DNA of 64,000 bases from Blastococcus sp. HT6-4 (GCF_039679125.1 NZ_CP155551.1:1240001-1304000); one strand, 5' to 3'. Numbered from the stretch's first letter, positions 46,205 through 56,525 are shown. Numbers and translations: made by a program. The notes: generated by a model from the sequence alone, not told the origin.

Positions 46205-47628
46205 TGACCGCGCCGGTGACACGCGGCGGGGAGCCCGGCGGGCTGGCCGGGCACCTGGACGGCTTCGTGCGGGCGGTCCGGGAGGCCGGCATCCCGGTCG
46301 GCATCAGCCAGGCGGTGGACGCCGCGGAGATCCTGACCGTGGTGGACCTGCTCGACCGCGAGCAGCTGCGGCACGGACTGGCCGCGGTGCTGCTCCAGCG
46401 GGCCGCCCAGCGCCCGACCTACGACGTACTCTTCGACCTCTGGTGGCCGCTGGGCGACCGGCCCGCCGCGGAACCCGGCGACGGCGACGGCGACGGCGAG
46501 GAGGGCGGCGCCACGCTCGACGTCCCCGACGACGCCGCGCTGGCCGAGCTGATGCGCGCGGAGCTGCTCCGCCTCCTGGAGGACGGCGACCCGGAGGCGC
46601 TGCGCCGCTTCGCCCGGGACGCCGTGGACCAGCTGGGGCAGGGGCAGCCGACGCCCTCGGGTCAGTCGTACTTCAGCTACCGGGTCATGCGGGCGCTGTC
46701 GCCGGACACGCTGGTGGCCCAGCTGCTCGCCGGCCTCCTCGGCGAGCAGGGCCGCGGCGGGCTGGCCGAGCAGGTGGCCCGCCAGACCGTTCGCGACCGG
46801 CTGGCCGCCTTCCGCACCGCCGTCGAGGCGGAGGTGCGCCGGCGGACCGCGGCCGAGAAGGGCCGGGACCGCGTCGTCAAGAACGCCGTACGGCCGCTGG
46901 CCGACCAGGTGGACTTCCTCCGGGCCCAGTCCGCGGACCTGGCCGAGCTGCGCCGCGCGGTGACCCCGCTGGCCCGCCGGCTCGCCGTCCGGCTCTCCGC
47001 CCGGCGCCGGCTGGGCCGCCAGGGGCGGCTGGACTTCCGCAAGACCGTGCGCGCCTCGCTGGGCACCGGTGGCGTGCCGGTGGTCACCCACCACCGGCCG
47101 CGCAAGGTGCACAAGCCCGAGCTCGTCGTGCTGTGCGACGTGAGCGGCTCGGTCGCCGGCTTCAGCCACTTCACGCTGATGCTCACCCAGGCGCTGCGCG
47201 AGCACTTCACCGGCGTGCGGGCGTTCGCCTTCGTCGACTCCACCGACGAGGTGACCCGCTTCTTCACGCCCGGTGTCGACGTCGCCGACGCGATCGGCCG
47301 CATCGGCCGCGAGGCGCAGGTCGTGGCCTTCGACGGGCACAGCGACTACGGCAACGCGTTCGAGGTGTTCGCCGACCGGTGGGCGTCGGCCGTGGGCCCG
47401 AAGACGTCGCTGCTCGTGCTCGGCGACGGGCGGACCAACTACCGGCAGCCCGGCGTCCCGGTGCTCGCCGGCCTGGTCTCGAAGGCGCGTTCGGCGCACT
47501 GGCTGAACCCCGAGCCGCGCCGGCTGTGGGGGAGCGGCGACTCCGCGGCCGACCGGTACGGCGAGGTCATCGACATGGTGGAGTGCCGCAACGCCGCGCA
47601 GCTGACCGACTTCGTCACGACGCTCTGA
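46204..47628 (+). CDS. VWA-domain protein, CoxE-like
   Basis: 474 residues. N-terminal helical part with an acidic insert (GDGDGDGEEGG), then a VWA domain with the MIDAS motif DVSGSVAG at about 313-320. Pairs with the preceding MoxR ATPase by overlap. Confidence 0.9.
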   Translation: MTAPVTRGGEPGGLAGHLDGFVRAVREAGIPVGISQAVDAAEILTVVDLLDREQLRHGLAAVLLQRAAQRPTYDVLFDLWWPLGDRPAAEPGDGDGDGEEGGATLDVPDDAALAELMRAELLRLLEDGDPEALRRFARDAVDQLGQGQPTPSGQSYFSYRVMRALSPDTLVAQLLAGLLGEQGRGGLAEQVARQTVRDRLAAFRTAVEAEVRRRTAAEKGRDRVVKNAVRPLADQVDFLRAQSADLAELRRAVTPLARRLAVRLSARRRLGRQGRLDFRKTVRASLGTGGVPVVTHHRPRKVHKPELVVLCDVSGSVAGFSHFTLMLTQALREHFTGVRAFAFVDSTDEVTRFFTPGVDVADAIGRIGREAQVVAFDGHSDYGNAFEVFADRWASAVGPKTSLLVLGDGRTNYRQPGVPVLAGLVSKARSAHWLNPEPRRLWGSGDSAADRYGEVIDMVECRNAAQLTDFVTTL

Positions 47629-47735
47629 GCCGGTCGGCGAGTCGGCACGTCGTCCTGTCGGCACGTCGACATCTCGATCACGGGGCCGGGGCCGGTCCTC
47701 GCGGGGCCGGGCCCCATGGCCCCGGATAGGCTCGG

Positions 47736-48491
47736 ATGGTGGCGGGACGACGTGTCGGGGTGATGGGCGGGACCTTCGATCCCGTCCACCACGGTCACCT
47801 GGTGGCCGCCAGCGAGGTGGCGGGCCTGTTCGGGCTCGACGAGGTCGTGTTCGTGCCCACCGGCGAGCCGTGGCAGAAGAGCGACCGGGAGGTCAGCCCC
47901 GCCGAGGACCGGTACCTGATGACGGTCGTCGCGACGGCGTCCAACCCCCGCTTCACCGTGAGCAGGGTGGACATCGACCGGTCGGGGCCCACCTACACCT
48001 TCGACACCCTCACCGACCTGCACGCCCAGCGGCCGGACGACGAGCTCTTCTTCATCACCGGCGCCGACGCGCTGGCGCAGATCATGACCTGGCGCGACGG
48101 CGCCCGGTGCTTCGACCTGGCCCACTTCATCGGGGTGACCCGCCCCGGGTACCCCCTGGCCGACGCCCACCTGCCCGAGGGGCGGGTCAGCCTGGTGGAG
48201 ATCCCCGCGCTGGCGATCAGCTCCAGCGACTGCCGCGCACGGGTCGGCCGCGGCATGCCGGTCTGGTACCTCGTGCCCGACGGCGTGGTCCAGTACATCG
48301 AGAAGCGCGGCCTCTACCGGCAGCCGCAGCGCCGGCACACGCCACCGGCCGAGGGCCCCGGCGACGACCGTCCGACGGGCGACCGCCCCACCTACGACCG
48401 ACCACCGCCGGACGCGCCGGGGAACAACTCCCCGGACGACGGCGCTGCCCATCCACCCATGACTTCTCACCTGCAGGAGGTGCCGCGATGA
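47736..48491 (+). CDS. nadD: Nicotinate-nucleotide adenylyltransferase
   Basis: 251 residues. Makes deamido-NAD from nicotinate mononucleotide and [15 protein letters not shown] and [13 protein letters not shown] are the nucleotidyltransferase motifs. A 50-residue Pro/Asp-rich tail is unusual compared with about 200 residues in most homologues. Overlaps rsfS by ATGA. Confidence 0.95.
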   Translation: MVAGRRVGVMGGTFDPVHHGHLVAASEVAGLFGLDEVVFVPTGEPWQKSDREVSPAEDRYLMTVVATASNPRFTVSRVDIDRSGPTYTFDTLTDLHAQRPDDELFFITGADALAQIMTWRDGARCFDLAHFIGVTRPGYPLADAHLPEGRVSLVEIPALAISSSDCRARVGRGMPVWYLVPDGVVQYIEKRGLYRQPQRRHTPPAEGPGDDRPTGDRPTYDRPPPDAPGNNSPDDGAAHPPMTSHLQEVPR

Positions 48492-48916
48492 CCGCCTCGG
48501 ACGAGGCACGGGAGACCGCGCTGCTCGCCGCCCAGGCGGCCGCGGACAAGCTGGCCACCGACGTCTCCATCGTCGACGTCAGCGAGCGGCTCGCCATCAC
48601 CGACGCGTTCGTGCTCGCGTCGGCCCCCAACGAACGGCAGGTCCAGGCCATCGTCGACGAGGTCGAGGAGCGGCTCCGGGAGCACGGCGTGAAGCCCGTG
48701 CGCCGGGAGGGCGTCGCGGAGTCCCGCTGGGTGCTGCTGGACTTCGTCGACGTGGTGGTGCACGTCCAGCACGCCGAGGAGCGGGCCTACTACGCCCTCG
48801 AGCGGCTGTGGAAGGACTGCCCGACCATCCCGTTCACCGACGCCGCCGCCCCGTCGGCCGCGCCCGGGGGGAACGACTCCGGCACCCCGGCCGTCGCGGA
48901 GACGACCGGCCAGTGA
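48488..48916 (+). CDS. rsfS: Ribosomal silencing factor
   Basis: 142 residues. Binds L14 and blocks subunit joining in starvation. [20 protein letters not shown] and [13 protein letters not shown] are the family pattern. Overlaps nadD and the phosphatase gene by four bases each. Confidence 0.94.
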   Translation: MTASDEARETALLAAQAAADKLATDVSIVDVSERLAITDAFVLASAPNERQVQAIVDEVEERLREHGVKPVRREGVAESRWVLLDFVDVVVHVQHAEERAYYALERLWKDCPTIPFTDAAAPSAAPGGNDSGTPAVAETTGQ

Positions 48917-49677
48917 GCTCCCCCGGGCTGCCCGAGCTCCCGGTTCCCCGGCTGGTGGTCTGGCGGCACGGGCGGACGGAGTGGAACGCGGCCGGACGTT
49001 TCCAGGGCCAGCTCGACCCACCGCTGGACGACGTCGGCCGCGCCCAGGCCGCGCACGCCGCCGGGCACCTGGTGGCCGGCCTCGCGCCCGCCTCGACCGT
49101 CGTCGTCTCCAGCGACCTGGTCCGGGCGGCCGAGACGGCCCGCTCCCTGACGACGCTGCTCGACGTGCCGCTGCGGCTGGACGCCCGGCTGCGCGAGCAC
49201 GGCATGGGCACCTGGGAGGGCCTGACCCGCGACGAGGTCGCCGACCGGTACCCCGAGCAGTACGCCGACTGGCTGGCCGGCCGGCCGGTGCGCGGCCGCG
49301 GTGGGGAGGAGGTCGCGGCGGTGGCCGACCGGGTGCTCGCGGCGCTGGCCGAGCTCCCCCCGGTGGAGGTGGCGGTCGTCGTGACCCACGGCGGGACCAG
49401 CGGGCGGCTGATCGAGCGGCTGCTCCAGCTCGGGCCCGACCACCGGCGGGTCTTCGGGCCGCTGGGCAATTGCGCCTGGAGCGAGCTGGCCCGGCAGAGC
49501 GGCCGCTGGCGGCTGCTGCGCCACAACCACGCCGCCGCGCCGCCACCGGAGGGGGTCGCCGTCCCGGCCCTCGGACGGCGGCTGGCCCACGGCGAGACGG
49601 CCCCTCCGTCCCTCGCCGGGGCGGTCGGCGACCAGCGTGGCGACGGCCACGCCCAGGACGCCGACGCCGTCGGCTGA
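48913..49677 (+). CDS. Histidine phosphatase family protein
   Basis: 254 residues from the GTG at 48913. RHGRTEWN (phospho-His), Arg in SSDLVRAAET and the second His in VVTHGG. Phosphoglycerate-mutase-like phosphatase; in this position (nadD-rsfS-gpm) often annotated as glucosyl-3-phosphoglycerate phosphatase-like, but the substrate cannot be read. The C-terminal 40 residues are Ala/Gly-rich. Confidence 0.9.
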   Translation: MSSPGLPELPVPRLVVWRHGRTEWNAAGRFQGQLDPPLDDVGRAQAAHAAGHLVAGLAPASTVVVSSDLVRAAETARSLTTLLDVPLRLDARLREHGMGTWEGLTRDEVADRYPEQYADWLAGRPVRGRGGEEVAAVADRVLAALAELPPVEVAVVVTHGGTSGRLIERLLQLGPDHRRVFGPLGNCAWSELARQSGRWRLLRHNHAAAPPPEGVAVPALGRRLAHGETAPPSLAGAVGDQRGDGHAQDADAVG

Positions 49678-49696
49678 CAGTGAGGATGTAGGCGCT

Positions 49697-49779
49697 GCCC
49701 CGCAGCGGTCGTTCCTGACCCTTCGGCTGACTGACTTCGGGTCTTCAACGGGATCTGTCGGTTCGGTCCGCTGCGGGGC
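49697..49779 (+). other. Long-range stem next to IS110 left end
   Basis: GCCCCGCAGCGG (49697-49708) pairs perfectly with CCGCTGCGGGGC (49768-49779) around 59 nt. It may be the terminator of the rsfS operon, an insertion target palindrome, or part of an IS110 bridge RNA. Confidence 0.45.
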
Positions 49780-49812
49780 TGCCTGCACTCACCGGTCGTG
49801 GCGGTGTGACTT

Positions 49813-51009
49813 CATAGGAGCCTGTGCCAGCAGGCACCCATCACTGTCTTGTCCGTTCGCCCGGCGGTGCGTGCCGCCCTGTCGGTTGCGAGCGAGAAGG
49901 ACGGCGATGACCACCATCGCACCAGAGATCGTCCCGGGCCAGGTCCAGGTGGCCGGTGGCGTGGACACCCATTCCGACACCCACACCGCTGCCGCCGTGG
50001 ACGGCGCCGGGCGGCTGCTGGGCCACCGGCAGTTCCCGGCTACCGCGGCCGGCTACCGGCAACTGCTGGCCTGGCTGCGCGGGTTCGGGGTGCTGCTGGT
50101 CGTCGGCGTAGAGGGGACCGGCGTCTACGGCGCCGGGCTGGCCCGGCACCTGGCCGTCGAGGGCGTGGCGATGGTCGAGGTCGACCGGCCCGACCGCAAG
50201 ACCCGCCGGTTCGCCGGCAAGTCCGATCCGCTCGACGCCGAGGCCGCCGCCCGCACCGCGCTGGCCCGCACCCGCACCGGCACCCCGAAGGACCGCAGCG
50301 GGCAGGTGGAGGCGCTGCGCAACCTGCGGGTGGCCCGTCGCAGCGCGATCGACCAGCGGGCGGACTGCCAGCGGCGGATCAAGTCGCTGATCGTCACCGC
50401 TCCCGAGCCGCTGCGCGCCCAGCTGCGCGGCCTCAAGGGCGTCACGCTGATCGGCACCTGCGCCGGGCTGCGCCCCGATCTCAACCGCATCGGCGAGCCG
50501 GAGCAGGCCGTCAAGCGCGCGCTGCGTTCATTGGCCCGCCGCCACCAGCTCCTCAGCGAGGAGATCAACGAGCTCGACGACCTCATCGGCCCGCTGGTTG
50601 CCCAGATCAACCCCGACCTGCTCGACTGCACCGGCGTGGGCGCCGACGTCGCCAGCCAGCTGCTCGTCACCGTCGGACAGAACGCCGACCGGCTGCACTC
50701 CGAGCCGGCCTTCGCCATGCTCTGCGGCGTTGCCCCGATCCCGGCCTCCTCGGGCAAGACCCACCGCCACCGGCTCAACCGCGGCGGAGACCGACAGGCC
50801 AACGCCGCCCTCTACCGCATCGTGCTCTGCCGGATGCGCTGGGACCCACGCACCCGCGCCTACGTCGAACGCCGCACCACCGAAGGCCTGTCGAAGAAGG
50901 ACATCATCCGCTGCCTCAAGCGCATGATCGCCCGCGAGCTCTACTACGTCCTACGCCCCGCTCACCCAACCAACGACCTCGCTCCGGCGGCTTGACGATC
51001 CATAGGAGC
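49813..51009 (+). mobile_element. Intact IS110-family insertion sequence
   Basis: CATAGGAGC occurs at 49813-49821 and at 51001-51009, marking both ends, with an intact transposase between. The left end carries a GCCTG/CAGGC stem-loop. The same left-end motif is at the IS110 scar at 11314. No terminal inverted repeats, as expected for IS110. Confidence 0.75.
49907..50995 (+). CDS. IS110 transposase (DEDD)
   Basis: 362 residues from the ATG at 49907, chosen for GAGAAGGA upstream and the VDTHSDTHTAAAV motif near the start. RuvC-like residues: Asp in VDTHSDTH, Glu in EGTGVYG and the Asp pair in KSDPLDAEAA. The Transposase_20 domain has TGVGADVASQLL and APIPASSGKTHRHRLNRG with the catalytic Ser. 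RNA-guided recombination is known for IS621 relatives. Confidence 0.95.
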   Translation: MTTIAPEIVPGQVQVAGGVDTHSDTHTAAAVDGAGRLLGHRQFPATAAGYRQLLAWLRGFGVLLVVGVEGTGVYGAGLARHLAVEGVAMVEVDRPDRKTRRFAGKSDPLDAEAAARTALARTRTGTPKDRSGQVEALRNLRVARRSAIDQRADCQRRIKSLIVTAPEPLRAQLRGLKGVTLIGTCAGLRPDLNRIGEPEQAVKRALRSLARRHQLLSEEINELDDLIGPLVAQINPDLLDCTGVGADVASQLLVTVGQNADRLHSEPAFAMLCGVAPIPASSGKTHRHRLNRGGDRQANAALYRIVLCRMRWDPRTRAYVERRTTEGLSKKDIIRCLKRMIARELYYVLRPAHPTNDLAPAA

Positions 51010-51077
51010 ATCCTCCCGCGCCCCTCCCCGGTACCGGCCACGACGGTCGTCCCGCACCCGGCGGCTAGCCTCGCCGG

Positions 51078-51971
51078 GTGCCCGTCGCCGTCCTGACCGA
51101 TTCGACGGCCTACCTTCCCCCGGACCTGGCGGAGCGGTACGGCATCCACGTCGTCCCGCTCTACGTCGTGCTCGCCGGCCACTCGGGCCGCGAGGGCGAG
51201 GACATCAGCTCCGAGGACGTGGCCCGTGCCCTGTCCTCGCGCGGGCAGCGGGTCTCCACGTCGCGGCCCACGCCCGGTGACTTCGTCGCCGCCTACCGGG
51301 CGGCGCTCGACGCCGGCGCCGACCGGCTGGTGTCGGTGCACCTGTCGGCGGAGCTGTCCGGCACCTGGGACGCCGCTCGGGTCGCCGCTTCCCAGGTGGG
51401 GGAGCACATCGTCTCCGTCGTCGACTCCCGGTCCGCCGCCATGGGCACCGGGTTCGCCGTCCTGGCGGCCGCGCGCGCGGCCGCCGGCGGCGCCGACCTG
51501 GACACCGTGGCGCGGGTGGCCCGCGAGGCCGCAGCCCGCACCCGGACGCTATTCGTCGTCGACACCCTCGAGCACCTGCGCCGGGGCGGGCGGATCGGCT
51601 CGGCCGCGGCGGTGTTCGGCTCGGCCCTGGCCGTCAAGCCGGTGCTGCACGTGGTCGACGGCCGGGTGGTGCCGCTGGAGAAGGTGCGCACGTCGGCCCG
51701 GGCGTTCAACCGGCTCGTCCAGCACGTGGTCGAGCTCGCCGGGGAGCGCCAGGTCTCCCTCGCCGTCCACCACCTCGCGGCGGCCGAGCGCGCCGAGCGG
51801 CTGGTGACCGAGCTCCGCGAGCGGGTGCCGGGGCTGTGCGAGCTGCACGTGAGCGAGCTGGGTGCCGCGATCGGCGCGCACGTCGGCCCCGGGGCGGTGG
51901 GCGTCGTCGTCTCCCACGTCGCACCCGGGACCGCGCCGCCGTCCGGCGGGGAGCAGCCACCGGGGGAGTGA
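51078..51971 (+). CDS. DegV family fatty-acid-binding protein
   Basis: 297 residues from a GTG. VLTDSTAYLPPDL, STSRPTPGDFVAAY, LSGTWDAARVAA and GGRIGSAAAVFGSALAVKP are DegV hallmarks. DegV/FakB proteins bind a fatty acid and present it to a kinase; no FakA is nearby. Originally probably downstream of the rsfS group before the IS insertion. Confidence 0.93.
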   Translation: MPVAVLTDSTAYLPPDLAERYGIHVVPLYVVLAGHSGREGEDISSEDVARALSSRGQRVSTSRPTPGDFVAAYRAALDAGADRLVSVHLSAELSGTWDAARVAASQVGEHIVSVVDSRSAAMGTGFAVLAAARAAAGGADLDTVARVAREAAARTRTLFVVDTLEHLRRGGRIGSAAAVFGSALAVKPVLHVVDGRVVPLEKVRTSARAFNRLVQHVVELAGERQVSLAVHHLAAAERAERLVTELRERVPGLCELHVSELGAAIGAHVGPGAVGVVVSHVAPGTAPPSGGEQPPGE

Positions 51972-52070
51972 CGGGCATCGGGGTGCCTCCGTCGTCCACA
52001 TCGGCGGCCGGTGTCCACAGATCCGCCGTGAGCAGCTCCCACCGGGGCCGCGCTCCCTAGCGTCGGCCGG

Positions 52071-52916
52071 GTGCGCCTCCCGACCCGCCGCGACGATGCC
52101 GACGTCATCCGTGCCCGGCTGCGGGCGCTGCTGGCGGAGCCCCGCCCCGGCGGGTGGCTGCCCGAGGACGACGACGGCGCCGATGCCTGGCGGGCGGACG
52201 GGCACCAGGTCTCCGGCGCGGTCGGCGAGCCGCCGCCCGACGACGAACTGCCGGCCGGGGTGGGCCGGCACCGGGCCCCGGGGACGGCGGTGCGCTGGGA
52301 CGCCGGCCGCACGGGAGCCCGCGCGCTGTGGGTGGCCGCGACGGTCGCGGTGCTGCTCCTGCTGGGCTGGACGTGGCTGGACCGGCCCCGGGTGGAGCCC
52401 GCCGGCGCCGCCTCGACCGTTCCGGCCGTGCCGACGTCGGCGCCACCGTCGGCAGAGGCGGCCGGGACGACCGACGAGGCGGCTGCGCCCTCGACCGTGG
52501 TGGTGTCCGTCGTCGGGCAGGTGGCCCGGCCCGGGCTGGTCACCCTGACCCCGGGGGCGCGGGTCGCCGACGCGGTGGCCGGGGCGGGGGGTTTCCTCCC
52601 GGAGGCCGATCCCGCGTCGGTCAACCTCGCCGCACCGGTGTCCGACGGCGAGCAGATCTCGGTCGGTACGCCGGGCGCCGCCGCCGGCGCCGGAGGCGTC
52701 GGCGGGCCCGACGCCCAGGGCGGGGGGAAGGTCGACCTGAACACCGCCGGCGTCGCCGATCTCGACGCCCTGCCGGGGATCGGCCCGGTGCTCGCCCAGC
52801 GCATCGTCGAGCACCGGGCCCGCAGCGGTGGGTTCCGCAGCGTCGACGAGCTCGACGACGTGCCGGGCATCGGCCCCGCGACCGCGGCGGAGCTGGCCGA
52901 GCTGGTGACGGTGTGA
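52071..52916 (+). CDS. comEA: ComEA-like DNA-binding protein
   Basis: 281 residues. A cytoplasmic N-terminal stretch, one membrane helix (about 86-103), an SLBB domain (about 143-195) and tandem helix-hairpin-helix motifs (DLNTAGVADLDALPGIGPVLAQ). DNA receptor of natural uptake. Overlaps comEC by four bases. Confidence 0.92.
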   Translation: MRLPTRRDDADVIRARLRALLAEPRPGGWLPEDDDGADAWRADGHQVSGAVGEPPPDDELPAGVGRHRAPGTAVRWDAGRTGARALWVAATVAVLLLLGWTWLDRPRVEPAGAASTVPAVPTSAPPSAEAAGTTDEAAAPSTVVVSVVGQVARPGLVTLTPGARVADAVAGAGGFLPEADPASVNLAAPVSDGEQISVGTPGAAAGAGGVGGPDAQGGGKVDLNTAGVADLDALPGIGPVLAQRIVEHRARSGGFRSVDELDDVPGIGPATAAELAELVTV

Positions 52917-55365
52917 GCAGCCGCGCACGGGACGCCCCCGGGCGCCGCCCGGACCGGTGGCAGTGGCTCGACGTGCGGCTCTGGCCGGCGGCCGGGGCGG
53001 TCTGGGGAGTGGCGCTCGGAGCGCCGTTCCTCTCGTCGCACCAACTGCTGCTCATGACCGGAACCGCACTGGCGGTCGCGGCGGTCGTCGTCCGCGCGCG
53101 GGGCGCCCACGCCGCCGTGGCGCTGGTGGTGCTCGCCGGGGTGGCGGCCTCGTCGGGGATCGCGGCGGTGCGGGCCGCGGGGCGCGAGTCGTCGCCGCTG
53201 CGCGACCTCGTCGCCGCCGGGGGAACGGCCGAGGTGACGCTGACCGTGCGCGGCGACCCGCGTCCGGTCCGGGGCGCCGGCGCCCCCCGGGTGCTGCTCG
53301 ACGCCCGGATCACCGCGCTGAGCCACGGCTCCACCCACCACCGGCTCGACGACGCCGTCCTGGTGTTCGCCCCGGGCGACGGCTGGGCCGGGGTGCTGCC
53401 CGGGGAGGAGGTCCGGGTGCGCGCCGGCATGGGGCCACCTGCTGCCGGCGACGACGTGCTGGCGGTGCTCTCGGCGCGCGGCCCGCCGGAGCCGGTGGCC
53501 GGCCCCGGGGCGGCGCAGCGGGCGGCGGGTGCGCTGCGGGGCTCGCTGGCCACCACCTCGGCCCGCGTCCTCGACCACCGGTCCGGTGGGCTGCTGCCCG
53601 GGCTGGTCGTCGGCGACACGCGCGCCATGGACGAGGTCCTGGACGAGGAGTTCGAACGGGCCGGGCTGTCGCACCTGACCGCCGTCTCCGGCGCGAACGT
53701 GGCCATCGTGATCGCCGCGGTCCTCCGGCCGCTGCGCCGTCACGGGGTCGACCGCCGGGTGCAGGCGCTCGTGGCCCTCGTGGCGCTGGCCGGGTTCGTC
53801 GTCCTGGCCCGGCCGAGCGCGAGCGTGCTGCGCGCGGCCGCGATGGGCGCGGTCACGCTCGTCGCGCTGGCGTCGGGGCGGTCCCGGGCGGCGCTGCCGG
53901 CCCTCGGTGCCGCCGTCGTGGTGCTGCTGCTCGCCGACCAGGGGCTGGCCCGCGACCCGGGCTTCGCGTTGTCGGTCGTGGCGACCGCGGCCATCGTGCT
54001 GCTCGCCCCGCCCTGGGCCCGCCGGTTGCGCGCCCGGGGCTGGCCGCCGCTGCCGGCCGACGCGGTGGCGGTCAGCGTCGCCGCCGGCCTGGCGACGGCG
54101 CCGCTGATCGCCGGGCTCAACGGGATCGTCAGCCTGGTGTCGCTCCCGGCGAACCTGCTCGCCGCCCCCGCCGTGGCCCCGGCGACCGTGCTCGGGCTGC
54201 TCGCCGTGCCGGCCGGGCTGGCGCTGCCGTGGCTCGGGGACGCCCTGGTGTGGCTGGCCGGCTGGCCGGTGCGCTGGATCGTGCTGGTGGCCGAGCGCGC
54301 GGCCGCGGTCCCGGACGCGGCCGCCGGCTGGCCGGCCGGGGTCGTCGGCGCGTCGGTCCTGGCGGCGCTCCTGCTCGTCGGGGGGTGGCTGCTGTGGCGG
54401 GTCCCGCCGCTGCGCGCCGTCGGGCTGGCCGTGCTGGCCGCGCTGGTCCTGGTCGGCTGGCCGCTGCGGCAGCAGCTCGACGGCTGGCCCGCCGACGGTG
54501 CGGTGCTGGTGGCCTGCGACGTCGGCCAGGGGGACGCGCTCGTCCTCCCCGTCGGCGGTGGGCGCGGCGTCCTGGTCGACGCCGGGCCCGACCGCGCCGC
54601 GGTCGACCGGTGCCTCGACCGGCTGGGCATCGACGAGCTCCCGCTGGTGCTCCTCTCGCACCTGGACGCCGACCACGTGGGCGGCCTCGACGGCGCGTTC
54701 ACCGGGCGCACCGTCGGCGTGGTCGCCACCGGTGTCCTGTCGCCGGCCGACGACCGCGCGCCGGCGGTGGACCGGCAGGTGCACCGGGCCGGTGGCACGC
54801 GGACGGTGCTCGTCCCGGGCGATCGGCGGGCCGTGGCCGGCGTGGAGCTGGAGGTGCTGGCCCCGGCACCCGGGAGGGCCACCGCGTCGGCCGAGGCCAA
54901 CGACCTCTCGCTGGTGGTCCGGGTGACGGTGCGGGGGTTGCGCATCCTGCTCACCGGCGACCTGGGCGCGGAGGCGGAGGCCCGGCTCCGGCGGGACGGG
55001 ACCGACCTGCGCGCCGACGTGCTCAAGGTGCCGCACCACGGCAGCGGGGACGCCGACCCGGCCTTCCTCGCCGCCACGGGGGCGCGCGTCGCGCTCATCT
55101 CCGTCGCGGCGGACAACACCTACGGCCACCCGGCGCCGCGGCTGCTCGAGTGGCTGCGCGAGTCGGGCATGCGGGTCCACCGCACCGACCGGGAGGGCGA
55201 CCTCGCGGTGGTCGGGGAGGCGGGCGACTGGGGCGTCGCCGGGCGGGGGAGCAGCGCGGGGGTGGACGCCGCCGGGGCCGCTCCCGACCGTCCCGCGACG
55301 GCCGCCGTGCACGCCCGGGCGGGCGGCGGGAACCGTCGGCCCCCCGTGACACGATGGCGGCGTGA
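52913..55365 (+). CDS. comEC: ComEC/Rec2 DNA-uptake channel protein
   Basis: About 815 residues: DUF4131-like N-terminus, the Competence domain with many helices (HLTAVSGANVAIV) and a C-terminal metallo-beta-lactamase domain (LLSHLDADHVGGLDGAF, KVPHHGSGD). The frame used does not end at 55365 but stays open to 56590 across holA. A one-base deletion in the last 150 bp would bring the frame to the TGA at 55363, which overlaps holA GTG. I therefore place the end there and mark it uncertain. Confidence 0.85.
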
Positions 55366-56363
55366 CGGCGTCCCCGGTCGAACCCACCTCGCGGCTGCGC
55401 GTGGTCATCGGCGAGGAGGAGCTGCTCCGGTCGCGCGCCGTGAGCGCCGTCCGCACCGCCGTGCTCGGCCGCCACCCCGACGCGGAGGTCCACGAGCTCG
55501 CCGCCCTGGGGCTGCCGGTCGGGCAGCTGGCCGACGCGCTGGCGCCGTCGTTGTTCGGTGGGCACCGGCTGGTGGTCGTGACCGGGGTGCACGAGTCGGC
55601 CGGTGCGCTGGCCGATGCCCTGACCGCCTACGCGAAGGACCCCGACCCCGACCTCACGCTCGTGATCGTCCACTCCGGGGGCAAGCGCAACGAGGCCCTG
55701 GTCAAGGCGTTCAAGGCCGCCGGCGCGGCGGTCGACGAATGCCCGAAGGTGACGTCCGTCGGCGACCGCATCGCCTTCGTGCGCAACGAGGTCCGCCGGC
55801 TCGGCGGCCGGATCGCCCCCGATGCGGTCACCGCCCTGGTCGACGCGATCGGCGCCGACCTGCGGTCGCTCTCCGCCGCCGCCGGCCAGCTCGTCTCCGA
55901 CTTCGGCGGAAGCATCGACGCCGACGACGTCGCCCGGTTCCACCGCGGGCAGGGGGAGGTCACCGGCTTCACCGTGGCCGAGCGGGTGCTGACCGGCGAC
56001 CGCGCGGGCTCGATCGAGATGCTGCGCTGGGCGCTGGAGCGCGGGGTGGCCCACGTGCTCATCGCGGACGCCATCGCCGACGGCGTGCGCACCGCGGCCC
56101 GGGTGGCCTCGCTCAGCTCCAGCAACCCGGGCGACCTCGCCCGGACCCTGAAGATGCCGCCGTGGAAGGTGAAGAAGGCGCAGGCGCAGGCGCGCGGGTG
56201 GAGCATCGAGGGGCTGCAGCAGGCTCTGGGCGTCACCGCCGGCCTCAACGCCGACGTCAAGGGCGCCGCGGCGAGCGCCGACTACGCCCTCGAGCGGGCC
56301 ATCCGCCGGCTCGTCACCATCCGCACCGAGACCGGCCGGGGACGGGCTCGCGCCGGACGCTGA
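55362..56363 (+). CDS. holA: DNA polymerase III subunit delta
   Basis: 333 residues from the GTG at 55362. Clamp-loader wrench: LRVVIGEEELLRSRAV start, LTLVIVHSGGKRNEAL, and PPWKVKKAQAQARGW in the C-terminal collar. Follows comEC, the usual order. Convergent with rpsT. Confidence 0.93.
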   Translation: MTASPVEPTSRLRVVIGEEELLRSRAVSAVRTAVLGRHPDAEVHELAALGLPVGQLADALAPSLFGGHRLVVVTGVHESAGALADALTAYAKDPDPDLTLVIVHSGGKRNEALVKAFKAAGAAVDECPKVTSVGDRIAFVRNEVRRLGGRIAPDAVTALVDAIGADLRSLSAAAGQLVSDFGGSIDADDVARFHRGQGEVTGFTVAERVLTGDRAGSIEMLRWALERGVAHVLIADAIADGVRTAARVASLSSSNPGDLARTLKMPPWKVKKAQAQARGWSIEGLQQALGVTAGLNADVKGAAASADYALERAIRRLVTIRTETGRGRARAGR

Positions 56364-56457
56364 TCCGACGAGCACCCCGGCGCTCCAGCGGGGACGCCAC
56401 CACGACAGCAGGTGGAGCCGGACCCCCGGACGGGAAGCCGGGCCACGGTGCCGCAAC

Positions 56458-56497
56458 GCGACGAGCCCCCGTCCCGGAGGGGACAGGGGCTCGTCGC
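56458..56497. terminator. Bidirectional terminator between holA and rpsT
   Basis: GCGACGAGCCCC (56458-56469) pairs with GGGGCTCGTCGC (56486-56497), 16-nt loop. Serves both convergent genes. Confidence 0.8.
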
Positions 56498-56525
56498 ATC
56501 CGCGCCGGAGGCGCGGGACGCCGGC

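Noticed and set aside
51293..55456. Minus-strand open frame of 1387 codons opposite degV-comEA-comEC
   Set aside because: Antisense shadow in high-GC DNA; repetitive Arg/Gly/Pro composition and no motifs, while the plus strand encodes clear families.
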